64,000 nucleotides of DNA from the NCBI GenBank assembly GCA_025330725.1, contig JAIWND010000004.1, forward strand, positions 1,178,001-1,242,000, in the 5' to 3' direction. The position numbers and the translations under genes were made by a program. The notes beneath the pieces are model-generated. The model saw only the letters and a program-made list of their open reading frames with translations. It ran no database searches and had not been told where the DNA came from. Below are positions 25,049 through 37,103 of the stretch, one piece after another (the first letter of the stretch is position 1; the number at the start of each line of letters is the position of its first letter). Source of the stretch: Chlamydoabsidia padenii (Eukaryota; Mucoromycota; Mucoromycetes; Mucorales; Cunninghamellaceae).

Positions 25049-26199
25049 ATGAAGATCTCACTGACATGGCTCACACTTTTCAGCTGTATTATCAACATCA
25101 TCAATGGATATCGTACACTCAGTCAAGATTCACTAAAGGCAATCGCTCAACGCGGTCGACCTGACAGCTTGGATGTTAACAATGGACGACTACTCAAACC
25201 CCTCCTGGTGGAACGTGTCTCGGGCACGGCGGCCAGTGTTCAAGTAAGAAATATGATCATACAACACTTTGAACGACTCCAGTGGCATATTGAACTCGAC
25301 ACGTTTAGCGCCATGACACCTTTAGGGGAAAAGAACTTTACCAACATTATTGTCACCAAGCAACCCAAAGCTCAACATCGACTAGTCCTGGCTGCTCATT
25401 ACGATTCCAAGTATAGTCCCAACTTTGAATTCATTGGTGCCACTGATTCGGCGGTACCTTGTGCAATTCTATTATCCTTAGCGGAAACTCTGAATGATCA
25501 ACTGGGCAGTGACTCTGACTGGTCCAGTGGCAAAAGGAAACGGTCAGCGGACGCCGATTTGACAACACTGGAATTGGTATTCTTTGATGGGGAAGAAGCA
25601 TTTGTAGAGTGGTCTGATACGGATTCTATCTATGGAGCAAGACATCTCGCGGAAATATGGGAAACGACAAGGGTGGGAAATGGACAACGAGGCAATCGAC
25701 TGGACATGATTGATGTGATAGTGCTATTGGATTTGATGGGGACTTCTAATCCTACCTTCCACAACTTCTTTCCTGCAACAAGTAGTTTATATCATCATTT
25801 GGCAAATTTGGAAAAACGATTATCAGGGACTGTTGAATCATGGAAAAAAGTGGATCGATTTGGTCAAGCTCTTTTACCCATGTTTCCCACTGAAAGTACG
25901 ATGCTCACTTATCACAGTAATGCGATGAGTGATGATCATATTCCATTCAAGGATCGTGGTGTTAACATCCTTCACTTGATACCAGTTCCATTTCCCAAAG
26001 AATGGCATACTCCTCATGTAAGTAGAATGTATATACAGTACATCCTGCATGAATGATGGCTAACAACATGATTTTTATACCATAGGATAATGCTGACTGT
26101 CTTGATCCTCCTTCTATTTGGAATCTGGATATGTTATTCAGAATATTTGTATGTGAATACTTGGAACTATCACCTGCATCTCCTCATAATGAATTATAA
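25049..26199 (+). CDS. Glutaminyl-peptide cyclotransferase-like, M28 metallo-fold, secretory
   Basis: Two exons (25049-26017, 26086-26199), 360 residues. An N-terminal hydrophobic segment (about residues 4-20) is a signal peptide or anchor. The M28/QC zinc-site motifs follow in order: LAAHYDSKY, GATDSAVPCA, LELVFFDGEEAF and, near the end, NILHLIPVPFPKEWHTPHDN, with the last His-Asp-Asn region completed across the splice junction. This order and the EWHT ending match glutaminyl cyclases rather than aminopeptidases. The enzyme would convert N-terminal Gln (or Glu) of secretory peptides into pyroglutamate in the ER/Golgi. A dibasic stretch (GKRKRSADAD, about residues 165-175) is an insertion relative to the core fold. 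Confidence 0.9.
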
Positions 26200-26392
26200 C
26201 CTCAACCGCATAAAGTAGCAATACCTTCTTTAATAAATAAAAAAAGTCATTATACCATGATTGTCTTCTCATTGTCGGGTATTAAAATAATGTCTCCATT
26301 TTAAGGTTTCTGGCCTTTTTATTCCCACAATTGCAGGAATCCATTTTTCTCCTTCTCTTCCTTTTTAATATACATTCTAACAACAATCCATA

Positions 26393-27876
26393 ATGACCAT
26401 TGCCGATATTCTTGATGGTAAAGCACTTGCACAGTAAGTATATAACTACGTTTATTATTTATCTCTTGACGTTAACCATTCCTTATCTTTTTAATTCAAA
26501 GAACCATTCGCGATAAAGTCAAGTCTGAAATTGCTTCCAGAAAGGCCACCTCATCTCGTTATTGTCCTCATGTAGCTGTGGTCCAGGTGGGACTACGTGA
26601 AGACTCGTCTGTGTATATCCGAATGAAGCAAAAGGCTGCTGAAGAGGTAGGTAAAATGAACATGAAAAAAAAAAGTTCCACTACTAACCGACCTTTAGGT
26701 GGGAATCCAATTCACACTGGTAAAACTACCTGAAAACACAAGCCAACAAGATTTATTGAAAAGTGTCCAAAACTTGAATCAAGACTATCGCGTCCATGGA
26801 ATCCTCGTACAAATGCCTCTACCTGGTCACATCAATGAATCCATTATACTCGAAACTATTGATCCTCAAAAGGATGTGGACGGGTTCCATTGTCTGAATG
26901 TGGGTAATATGGTCAAAAGAACTGCACAACCTCTTTTTTTACCTTGTACTCCAAAAGGTGTGATGGAACTTATCAAGTCGACGAATATCTCTCTCGAAGG
27001 CAAATCGGCTGTGGTGGTGGGAAGAAGTGATATCGTGGTAAAATGATACAACATGAAAGATATTTTTACTTAATTTCGCTTGTTTCTAACTTTAACCTTG
27101 TTTTATAGGGTGTACCAGTAGCTCATTTATTACTTGCAGCCAATGCAACAGTCCAAATCTGTCACTCCAAAACAAAAGACATTGCTTCGATTGTGAAAAC
27201 TGCGGATATTCTCGTGGTGGCCATTGGTAATCCTCAATTTGTCAAAGGTGATTGGATCAAACCTGGTGCCATTGTTATTGATGTGGGTACTAATCCAATT
27301 CCTGATGCTACAAAAAAGTCCGGGACTAGATTGGTGGGTGATGTAGCCTTTGATGATGCTAAATTGGTGGCCAGCATGATTACTCCTGTGCCTGGTGGTG
27401 TGGGTCCTCTCACTGTAAGTGAAAATAATCGATTCCTCAACCTTTTTTGAGACACATAATACTCATTTTTACATGTCCTTTTACAGGTCGCCATGCTCAT
27501 GGAAAATGTTAGCATTAGCGCTCAACGCTTCTTCCAACAAGATCATCAACGAAAAGTGATTCCTCTACCTCTGGAACTCAAATCTCCTGTGCCTTCTGAT
27601 ATCGACATTGCCATGGCTCAAAAACCGAAACATATATCCACTTTATGTAAGGAACTTGGTTTGAATCCCGACGAGGTAACATGCATACTATGGAAAACTC
27701 GTTTGATTTACATGATGTTTTTATTTTTTATATATAGTATGATCTTTATGGTGCTACAAAGGCAAAGATTGGGTTGAACGTCTTGGATCGTCTTTCACAT
27801 CGCAAGAATGGTCGATACGTGGTGGTAACTGGGTAAGAATGTAGTTTATACTCTTGCATGAACATTCCACTCACTC

Positions 27877-27916
<40 letters not shown>

Positions 27917-29754
27917 TTAGAATCACACCCACTCCTCTTGGTGAAGGTAAATCCACTACCACGATTGGTCTTGTCCAAGCTCTCGGTGCTCATCTCAACA
28001 AGTTTGCTTTTGCGTGTGTCCGTCAACCATCTCAAGGTCCAACCTTTGGAATCAAGGGAGGTGCAGCTGGTGGTGGTTATTCCCAAGTGATTCCCATGGA
28101 TGAATTCAATCTTCACATGACTGGCGACTTACACGCAGTGACGGCCGCCAACAATCTACTTGCTGCTGCCATCGATGCCCGCATGTTCCACGAAGCAACA
28201 CAATCCAACAAGGCTCTCTTCAATCGACTTTGCCCCGCCAAAAAGGGCATCCGACGCTTCGCACCTGTGATGTTAAAACGCCTTGCAAAACTCGGCATAG
28301 ACGATACAAAACAGCCTGACGAACTGACTCTTGATGAAATCGCTCGATTTGCCAGACTCGACATCGATCCTGACACCATCACTTGGCAGCGCGTGACCGA
28401 TACCAATGACAGATTCCTGCGAAAGATAACTATTGGTGAAAATCCTACCGAAAAGGGTCAGACAAGATCGACGGGTTTTGACATCACTGTAGCAAGCGAA
28501 ATCATGGCTGTCTTGGCTTTGGCGACTGATTTACAAGATATGCGGCAACGTCTGGGCGCAATGGTGGTAGCAAGTTCGAAACAAGGTGATCCTGTAACTG
28601 CGGATGATATTGGAATCGGAGGTGCTTTGACCGTGCTGATGAAGGATACTATCAAACCTAATCTTATGCAAACTCTTGAAGGGACTCCCGTACTGGTGCA
28701 TGCCGGGCCATTTGCTAACATTGGTAAATGCAGTAAAAGGGTATGAAACACACATGTAGATATACTCATCACGTTACTTGTTTGTTTATAGCTCATGGGA
28801 ACTCGTCTGTTTTGGCTGATAAGGTGGCCTTGAAGTTGGTCGGGACTGATGCTGGAAATGAAAATGAAGCGGGATACTGTGTCACTGAAGCAGGATTTGG
28901 TGCTGATGTAAGTTTGCTAAAGGAAAAAAAAATGGTATGATTCATCATGATTATGTATTTTGTAGATGGGTATGGAGAAATTCTTCAATATCAAATGCCG
29001 CACATCGCAACTTGTGCCTGACTGTGTTGTACTGGTCGCAACTATACGAGCACTCAAGATGCATGGAGGAGGTCCGAACGTGGTGGCTGGAAAACCGTTG
29101 CCTGAAGCATACAATGAAGAAAACCTTGACTATCTCGAAAAAGGCTGCAGCAATCTGATCCGACACATTGAAAATGCCCACAAGTTTGGTTTATCAGTGG
29201 TGGTGGCTATCAATCGATTTACGTCTGATACTCAAGTAGAATTGGATCTGGTGCGCACATTGGCTTTGGATGCAGGCGCAAACGATGCGGTGGTGTGTGA
29301 ACATTGGGCCTATGGTGGTTTGGGTGCAGTGGATCTTGGAAAAGCCGTGATCAAGGCATGCGATAACACAACGAATGGGTTTCAATTCTTGTATCCTTTG
29401 GAAAATACCTCGATTGTGGACAAGATCACGACGATCGCTAAAGAAATTTATCGAGCCGATGGGATTGAACTCAGTGTGGAGGCTCAGCGCAAGGTGGATA
29501 CATATACTCGACAAGGATACGCCAATCTTCCGATTTGTATGGCCAAGACACAATACTCCTTCTCTCATAATCCTGAACTGAAAGGGGCTCCTACTGGATT
29601 CACCATTCCCATCCGTGATATACGTCTCTCTGCAGGCGCTCAATTTATTTACCCGCTTTGTGACACCATTCAAACTATGCCTGGTTTGCCCACACGTCCG
29701 TGCTTCTTTGATGTTGACTTGGATGAACAGGGCCAAGTGGTTGGCTTATTCTAG
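26393..29754 (+). CDS. ADE3: Trifunctional C1-tetrahydrofolate synthase, cytosolic type
   Basis: Nine exons: 26393-26433, 26502-26646, 26699-27037, 27109-27414, 27487-27675, 27738-27832, 27921-28723, 28792-28907 and 28966-29754, giving 940 residues, like yeast Ade3 (946). The N-terminal third is methylene-THF dehydrogenase/cyclohydrolase: [15 protein letters not shown] (catalytic Tyr and Lys), [36 protein letters not shown] and [12 protein letters not shown]. The rest is 10-formyl-THF synthetase, with the ATP loop [10 protein letters not shown] and later [20 protein letters not shown] and EAGFGAD. It interconverts one-carbon folates for purine, thymidylate and methionine synthesis. No mitochondrial presequence precedes [14 protein letters not shown], so this is the cytosolic form. 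Intron 6 holds a 37-T run. No copy of the GCGGGATTTGAA element was found directly upstream. Confidence 0.97.
27879..27915. repeat. 37-nt T homopolymer in C1-THF synthase intron
   Basis: T run immediately before the acceptor GTTAG of the sixth intron. Confidence 0.9.
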
Positions 29755-29939
29755 TTTAATCGCCCCCCCCCAGTTTTAGTTTTAGTTAGTTTATAGTATC
29801 TTTTTTTTTATTTTACCTATTGATATCTGTTTGTTATTTAAACCAATAAACTATACTTTGCCTTGAACTAAAAATCACAACTCAAGGCCTTGTTTAGAGA
29901 GGGTGAAGGATTATGCACATGTCTCATCGTTAATATGTT

Positions 29940-29951
29940 TTCAAATCCCGC
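29940..29951 (-). promoter_or_regulatory. Perfect 12-mer element without an obvious gene
   Basis: TTCAAATCCCGC followed by C. The only perfect copy not close to a start codon that I recognise; could mark an unrecognised transcript or be carried by repeat DNA. Confidence 0.4.
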
Positions 29952-30062
29952 CAAGTCTTCTGACCATGTAATTACGTGATCTACAGTACATGATCAACAT
30001 GATTTAAATCATGGCAAATCATGTAAAAATCATGGATTTTTTTTATCGTGATATATATTATC

Positions 30063-30178
30063 GTGAAAAGACTTTGGATTTTTTTCAAACACAAATTGCT
30101 TGTCAAGTAGACCACCTCTGACCGTGAATGAGGGTTCACTTAATCAAGACATTCATGCAGAATCTGACTTTGCAATAC
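30063..30178 (+). repeat. Dispersed repeat copy A
   Basis: Shares with 43517-43626 the blocks GTGAAAAGACTTTGGATTTT, TCAAAC, CTCTGACCGTGAA and ATCAAGACATTCATGCAG in the same order and spacing; roughly 80% identical by eye. Noncoding in both places. Confidence 0.75.
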
Positions 30179-30420
30179 ACACTCCGACTTTGGGCAAGGG
30201 AATATGTTGGGCGCAGAATCAGACTGACTCGGGAGTATCAAGCCACACCCAGCTATCAAGCCGATGTCAATAAACCGAGTATGTAGTTTTATGTTGTATT
30301 CTCAGTAAAAAGTCCAGCTTTCAGGCATTCATTCCAATCGAATCAACTGTAAGGTCATATGTACCTGTCATTCCTACCATATGTATTAAGCCAACAGATA
30401 ATCAACTACGTATCTAATAC

Positions 30421-31265
30421 CTTTTCGTTTATCACAAAGTCCTATGTATAAAGTGTTTGATATGATTTTTTTTATTACATCCAAATAAAAACAAGAATCA
30501 TGTCTATACTATATCTACAGCTATGTCTATACTATAGTAAAAAGGAGGGGGGATGATAAAAAGAGAGTCTAAATTATATGAGTGAAGAAGGGATGAGAGA
30601 TAAAGAATGTCAGAGACCGTCACCACTTTTGTTCATCGTCCAATCCAATCCAATGTTAAACAGTGAGCCGCTCGTTTCTTTCCTGTTGTCTGGTCATCTA
30701 ATCCTATTGAATAAAGACACATTTAGGAGAGAGAGAAAAGAGAGGTATCAGTATCAGAGCCTTGATGAAGTTGTTAACTCAAAAGAGAAAGGCCCATTTT
30801 ACAGCATCTCCTCTTTTATTTTATTTTTTTCCTGTTGTTTGATTGCTTTACCTTTTCTCCTAGTTTGTCCATCACCAGTACATAGTCCATACACAAGGAG
30901 TTAGTATGTATCAATTCTACCTAAACATGAAGAAAGACGAAGAGAGAAGCAAAAGTATTAGTGTCAAAGACTTGATGAAGGATGCAGACAGTATAACATT
31001 ACCATCCACTTTCCCTTCGTTAGAGATTCATCGCCATTAGTAAAACATACCCCATTACCACAGAGTCAGTTGTTAGGTCACCACTTTCGTTCATCTTCGC
31101 CTATTCGTTCCCAAACATCGTAAGTTTCATATTTGTGATAAAGTTGTGTATTCGTTGTAAGTGGTGGTAGTTGGCGATAGTTGGCTTGTAATCAGTAGTT
31201 TTTCAATCCATTGTCAATGGTACAGTACAGTCGTAATGCCATGTTAGGGGTGAGTAAATAAGAGG
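30421..31265 (+). repeat. Left arm of a large imperfect inverted repeat
   Basis: Reads in the opposite orientation to 31676-32383. The outer part (about 30541-30690 against 32140-32290) is about 93% identical by hand alignment; the inner part is more diverged. The left arm is longer because of an extra segment of about 150 nt near 30680-30828, flanked by TTTCCTGTTGT on both sides and resembling the neighbouring sequence, so probably an internal partial duplication. Open frames inside (for example 30578-30904) are not conserved as protein between the arms. Confidence 0.8.
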
Positions 31266-31675
31266 AAAAAGAGAAAGGAAGGAAGAAGAAGAAAGAAGAA
31301 GAGACAAAAGATTTTTTAATAGACGCACGCCACTTGATATGTTTTACACCCCGCATATGCGGGCATAATCCTTCTCGTTCGTTCCCGCCAATAGAGATCA
31401 AATCAGGTTCAGGAACAAAAAGAATGTGTCCAGGTCGAACTATTTAGATGATTTGACTTAAAATTTCACGTTATACTTCAAATACTATTCAGTGGATTCC
31501 TAAAATTTTAGAGCAAACCAGCGATTATCATTTTTTCAAGTTTGATGTCCCTGCAAAAAACGAGATGAAGGGCCCTGGGCGGGGATTAGAAATAAAATCA
31601 AGTGGCCAAAAATTGAAATCTTCACTCCTTTTTCTTTGCTTCCCCTCTTCCTCTTTTTTTCCAGCTTGACTTGAT
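31266..31675. other. Central spacer of the inverted repeat
   Basis: About 410 bp, purine-rich at its left edge and pyrimidine-rich at its right edge, so the arm pairing continues weakly into it. It contains a GGCGGGGATTAGAAA variant at 31579-31593. No gene is seen. Confidence 0.5.
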
Positions 31676-32383
31676 CCTCTTATTTACTCACCTTTAACAT
31701 GGCCTTATGAATGTACTGTATTATTGACAATGGATTGAAAACCTGCTTATTACGATGACGGTGAATAATTCATCCATGATCTAAACTGGTCTTCTTCACA
31801 ATATGAAACTCACACTGGTTGCAACGAATAGGTGGAGGTAAAGAAAATGCAATGATAAAGCAACTGGCTCTGTGGTAATGCGGGTATACAAATCTCTCTC
31901 TTATGTCCGATACAACTTGGGGGAGAGGAAGGTAAAACAAGCAAAAGAAAAGAACTGGGTAGTAATATTGACTGGGTCATTCTACTTGTGGGGCAACACC
32001 CTCATCAAGACTTTAATACTAATAGCTCTTTTTTTCTTTCTCTCTTCCTAGGTAGAATTGATACATACTGACTCCTTGTGTATGGACTACGTACTGGTGA
32101 TGGACAATCTAGGGGAAAAGGCAGAGCAATCAGATAACAGGAAAGAAACGAGTGGCTCACTGTTTAACATTGGGTTGGATTGGACGATGAACAAAAGTGG
32201 TGACGGTCTCTGGCATTCTTTATTCTCATCCCTTCACTCACATAATTTAGACTCTCTTTTTATCATCTCCCCTCCTTCTCACTATAGTATAGAAATGATT
32301 CTTGTTTTTAATTGGATGTAATAAAAAAACATATCAAACACTATGTACTGTATGTACATAGGACTCTGTGATAAACGAAAAAG
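31676..32383 (-). repeat. Right arm of a large imperfect inverted repeat
   Basis: Reverse-complement partner of 30421-31265. Shared landmarks read on the minus strand: TTTCGTTTATCAC at the outer edge, GATGATAAAAAGAGAGTCTA, CAGAGACCGTCACCACTTTT, CCATCACCAGTAC, and TTTCAATCCATTGTCAAT near the inner edge. No transposase and no clear target-site duplication was found at the outer edges. Confidence 0.8.
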
Positions 32384-33559
32384 CATGACGCATGTCATTA
32401 GTAATAACTTTTTTAACTAAAGGAGATGATATCCGACCTTAAAAAAAAAAAAAAGTCATTTATCATGGTATGGTCCCATATGGTCCACGATCAATCAAAC
32501 CCAAAGATCTATACACATATACATATAAAGGTGGCTATGACAAGAGAAGAGTACTGTCAAATTATAAAAAAAGTTAATTTTATTGGTTATATAGAAGGGA
32601 TCAAATGGAATAATACTATACTGAAGCTATAAGGCAATGATTAATATAAACTAATTGTTGATGTTTTCCCGTTGTTTGGACTACAAAATATAAGGTAGTA
32701 GGAGTTGGGTTGATTGTAGGTAATGATAATGATGGTATTGTTTCTACGTTTACGTCAAATGGAGTTGCCTGAGTGTAGATTAAGCTGATATCTATCATGC
32801 AGACTATGTTGTATCAAAAGTGCTGAGGGTTGTTGTTGTTGACAAGATTACCATCTATCCAATTGTGTTGTGTTTATACCCCCTACTACCAAAGTGCCTA
32901 TGCATCATAAAAAGTGATTGTTCTGTTAGGTTAACGGCCTGTCCTGTTTCATGCATATGACCTATTATTATATTTACTCTTTTACCCTTTTGTCCATATG
33001 TGAGAAGAATCATCTTTTGGTTTCCCTCCAAACGATCGTCGATCCATTGTCCCAAGTCACTACTGTTACGCAAAAAATTCGTTGGCTCTGTTTATGATGA
33101 CTGACCTTGTATGAGCCGAGTTGGTTGTAGGTGGTGCACCAAACTATGATTTTTCATGAGAATAGTAGAATAAGTTTTTATGATAGAGCCGGTAGTTCCA
33201 TTTTGTAGGTGGATACAGTCAATGTTGGTAATTGATATAAAAAAAAAAGTGGAGAAAGGCGGCGAAGATCCTTTTATGATTGATGATTAAAATTCCGACT
33301 ATCCCCTGCTTGAAAAAAAAAAAAAAAAAAGAACCCTGTATCGTCATTTTCATAGTGTGACTTCAAGTGGCGCTCCGACACTGGCAATTTTTTTTCATTC
33401 TGGCACCCACCCTAGATAAATAAAATCGAGCGGCCCTTGTTTTTGTTTTCTCAAGTCTTCTTCTCTTTTTAACTTTCTCCCCACTCTCTCCCTCCTTCTT
33501 TTTTTTTTTTTTTTTACTTCTCTTCACACACTCTCTTTGAAAAAGAAAAAAAAAGAATC
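32384..33559. other. Intergenic region before COR1
   Basis: Apart from the possible gene remnant at 32855-33073, no coding region is supported. The COR1 promoter side contains a short TTAAAATTCCGAC near 33287, an A run near 33314-33331 and a long CT-rich tract just before the start codon. Confidence 0.5.
32855..33073 (-). pseudogene. Possible protein-coding remnant of unknown origin
   Basis: A 70-codon frame with balanced, protein-like composition (SSDLGQWIDDRLEGNQKMIL, then GQKGKRVNIIIGHMHETG). It can be extended a few codons upstream but has no in-frame ATG at its beginning before a stop, and no convincing splice partner. It may be a fragment of a mobile element or decayed gene. I do not recognise it. 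Confidence 0.25.
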
Positions 33560-35179
33560 ATGGCCTCCAAGCTTCTTTCCAACACCCTTCCCCGCGCTGC
33601 CTTTGGCAACAAGGTAATGATTACTTGTAATATTGATAAAACCAATGATTATGACATCGATAAACAACTAGACGACCTCACCACTACGAATAAAAACGAC
33701 TTGAATGAACAACGTACTAACCATTGACTTGACTGTTTGTTATCATTATTAGTTTGTCCGTCCTTTGGCCACCGCTGCTACTCAAACCACTCGTACCACT
33801 GTCCTTCCTAACGGTTTCACTGTTGCCACTGAAGAACACGGTAGCACTGGTACCTCAACTGTTGGTGTCTGGATCAATGCTGGCTCTCGTGCTGAATCTC
33901 CCTCTACTAATGGTGTTGCCAACTTTTTGGAAGTTGCCGCTCTCAAGGTACGTATATACGCATACATAAAGAAAAAAAGGCTCGGTGATATTGGAATGAA
34001 GGAAATGAAGCCAGTGACTAATGCTTTTTTTTTTTTTTTCTTGGTGTGTGTATGGGGGTGGGGAAATAGAACAAGGCTGCCACTTTTGAAAAGTTGGGTG
34101 GTGGATTGAACGCCAACACTTCTCGTGAACAAACCTTCTTCGCCAGTCAAGCCAATGGTGCTAACCTCGATGCTACTGTCGCCGGTTTGTCCGAACTTAT
34201 CTCTGGTGATGTCTCCGATATTGAAGGTGTCCGTGGATCAGTATTGAAACAACAAGCTGCTAATGACAACTGTTTGGAACAAGTGACCTTTGACCACTTG
34301 CACGCCATGGCCTATCAAGGTGAAGCTTTGGGCCGTCCTGTTGCTGGTGTGAAGGAAACCATTGAAGCTTTGACCAAGGATGATTTGTCTGCCTTCAAGA
34401 AGGAAAACTACACTGCTGACCGTATGGTGCTTGTTGGTGCTGGTAACATTGATCATGATGCTTTGGTTCGTTTGGCCGAAAAGTCCTTTGGTCAATTGTC
34501 TTCTTCTACTGGTGCTGTTGCTTCTGGTTCCAAGCCTATCTTCACTGGTTCCGAAGTCCGTCTCCGTGATGATCTCCTCCCTCAAGCTCACATTGCCTTG
34601 GCTGTCGAAGGTGCCTCTTACTTGTCTGCCGATTACTTCACCTTGGCCGTCATGTCTAGCTTGATTGGCTCTTGGGATCAAAACTTGGGTGCTGCCGCCA
34701 ACTTGTCTTCTCGTCTTTCCACCATCACTCACGACAACCATCTCGCCAACTCATTCGTCTCTTTCAACAAGGGTTACAAGGATACTGGTTTATGGGGTCT
34801 CTACTTTGTCAGCGACAACAAGACTCAATTGGATGACTTTGTCCACTTTACTCAAAAGGAATGGATCCGTCTCTCTACCACCGTCACTGCCTCCGAAGTC
34901 GAACGTGCCAAGCAACAACTCCAATCCTCTCTCTTGCTTCAATTGGATTCTAACCAAGCCATTGCTCAAGATATCGGTGCTCAAGTTTTGACCACTGGTA
35001 AGCGTTTGTCTGCTGATGAAATCAAGCAAGCTGTGCAAAAGGTGTCTTTGGCTGATGTCCGCAACGCTGGTAACAAGTATCTCTGGGATCAAGAAGTCGT
35101 CGTTGCTGGTGTTGGTCCTGTCGAAGGTTTGACCGATTACACTCGTGTCCGCGGTAACATGGCTTACAACAGATTCTAA
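33560..35179 (+). CDS. COR1: Cytochrome bc1 complex core subunit 1 (Cor1)
   Basis: Three exons: 33560-33613, 33753-33947 and 34070-35179, giving 452 residues. The N-terminal presequence (MASKLLSNTLPRAAFGNKFV) targets mitochondria. The body is an M16/pitrilysin fold: TVLPNGFTVATEEHG, VGVWINAGSRAE, then GVANFLEVAALKNKAATFEK and the N-terminal barrel. In beta-MPP the HxxEH zinc motif stands where this protein has NFLEV, so both zinc histidines are gone and it cannot be a protease. It is therefore the structural Cor1 subunit of respiratory complex III on the matrix side, and the active beta-MPP must be encoded elsewhere, unlike Neurospora where one protein does both. Codon bias indicates high expression. 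Confidence 0.93.
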
Positions 35180-35631
35180 ACATATAGTATTGTAGTTGAC
35201 TAGTATATTATTTATTCCTTTCCCTTCACATCCATCCATCCATCTTTTATATACATGATTTAGTGGCTTAATTTCCTTGATCTCTTTTTTTTCCCCTTTT
35301 GCTCTTCACTCCATACATCCTACACACAATCCTTCACCTTACTATCTATTATATTATCATCATTTATTGCGGGAATGGATTGACAAACAAAAACAAAAAC
35401 AAAGACTTTGAAATAAAGCAATTAAATTCGAATAGAATGAATACAATAAAAATGTTACTGATGTTATAAGATGTGTTTTTTATTAGATTAATGCTGTATA
35501 CTGTACTGTAATGCTAAATATTAAAAAAAAAAAAAAGGAGGGGAGGGGAATAAAAAAATATGATATGTAGATAGTACAGCTAGCAGAAGGGGTAAATAAT
35601 GACACAATGATAAGTCAGATAAAAGCTATAT
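35180..35631. other. Convergent 3' region between COR1 and the MBOAT gene
   Basis: AT-rich spacer with an AATAAA-like signal near 35411 and an A run near 35523-35536. No coding region. Confidence 0.6.
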
Positions 35632-37103
35632 CTAGTAATTACTACCAAACCATTGTTGAATGGAGGGATGGGATTTGACAAAGTCATACACCATAGGTCT
35701 TGTGAATTGGATGGGTTGAGTGCTGTGAATACCCCAATGAGCGAATCCTTCCATAAAGTAAGAAAAGAATGCCGCACCAAAAGTCAAAACCCACACATGT
35801 TGTAACACACGCACCGCAACCGAGTGATAAACAGAAGAAGGCAAGACACGTTTGGCGATGGTCTGGACCATGCGTTCAAAGACAGTCCCGATGCCGTGGA
35901 TGGTGAAGAAGATAATTTGATGACCAGCAAAGATGTTGTGAAAGACCGGCCAACCCACGTTGCATAATATCATGTATTCATGCATTAATCCCGAAATGGC
36001 AAATACAGAGATCATGGCTAAAAAGATGGAGATACCAACATAATTTTTGGTATGTTTGGCCAAAAGTCGTTGAGTCACCAGACGGACAGGACGGAAGGGA
36101 AATGCTAGCCAAGTGGTCTTAAAGAGCTGGTGCCAGCGATGAGACCATACGTCATCTAAAGAAGAGGCTATAAGAGGATGATTCATCAAGATATGATATT
36201 GTTCTAGGGGAAAAGAAGAAGGGATAAGAAAAGGAGAGTGAGAGATGTGAGATTGAATCCAAAAGGAGAGAGAGGAGACTTTACCTGATGAATACGATCC
36301 ACCTTCCACAAAGATACAATAAAACAAATGTAATCCATAACCAGCAGCATTGAATGCAGCAGTCATGAATAATCCCGCCAGTAAGAAGAAGATTGAATAA
36401 AAGACAGGTTGTTCTTGTCGTAAAGCCATAATGTCTTGCACCGTGAATGATCCTAACCATGCACCCATGATATCCATAGTGACCGTACAGAGGAGTAATG
36501 GAGGTAAAATGTGATAGAATTTCTAATATAGAAGACATACATGATAAGTGTTTCTATTATTTCTCAATCAGGTAATCATATCATGCTTTTTTTTTTTTAA
36601 TTGTTTACCTTGTCTTTAGTGTATACCTTGATTTCACCTTTCTTGACATCTTTTGTAGTTTCCTTGGCAGGTTTAGGGAAGACTCGAATGCATGACCAAA
36701 AGTCTACCCAGAGACTATAGATTGAAGTATAGACAGGACGATCTTGCAACCAAGGACCAATATAGACAATTTCAAGAAATCGAAGGTTCACTGTAAAGTT
36801 AAACGCACTGCCAATAATATCAAGTACTAGATAAACATAATAAAAAAAAAAAAAAAAAAAAAGTATTAGAGTTGAATGTGAGGTTATTACAATATACTTA
36901 CTGGGTTCACTTGTGAATAATACAGGATAAATTATATTGGCAATCAATAATGGAATGGCAACAAGTTGTTTTATGACACCCGGTACTTTAGGATGAGCGA
37001 CGAGTAATGCCAATGCGCCGGCTGGAATGGCGAAAGTAGCAACGTAGTTGAGTGGATTCAGAGTAAGACGTTCGCCATCTTTAAACAACTGTATATAGTC
37101 CAT
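35632..37103 (-). CDS. Wax-synthase-like membrane-bound O-acyltransferase (MBOAT)
   Basis: Four exons: 36902-37103, 36609-36826, 36285-36522 and 35632-36203, giving 409 residues with many hydrophobic segments. The C-terminal half carries the wax-synthase-domain pattern: SSLDDVWSHRWHQLFKTTWL, then SIFLAMISVFAISGLMHEYM, where the His of SGLMHEY is the expected catalytic residue. Such enzymes transfer a fatty acyl group from acyl-CoA to an alcohol or similar acceptor in the ER; plant wax synthases and several fungal acetyl/acyltransferases share it. The acceptor here cannot be told. An upstream in-frame ATG at the far side of poly-F coding sequence was rejected as start, since the region before MDYIQLFKDGERL is AT/pyrimidine leader. 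TTGAAATGCCGC at 37216-37227 lies 113 bp upstream. Confidence 0.85.

Larger units (their letters stand above)
29755..30420. other. Intergenic region with a perfect promoter-like element and a dispersed repeat
   Basis: AATAAA near 29845 is a likely poly(A) site for C1-THF synthase. A perfect TTCAAATCCCGC lies at 29940-29951, although no start codon I trust follows within several hundred bases. A dispersed repeat shared with 43517-43626 begins at 30063. No protein is supported. Confidence 0.5.

Noticed and set aside
30578..30904. 108-codon frame in the left inverted-repeat arm
   Set aside because: The matching right arm does not preserve the frame; indels between arms are not multiples of three.
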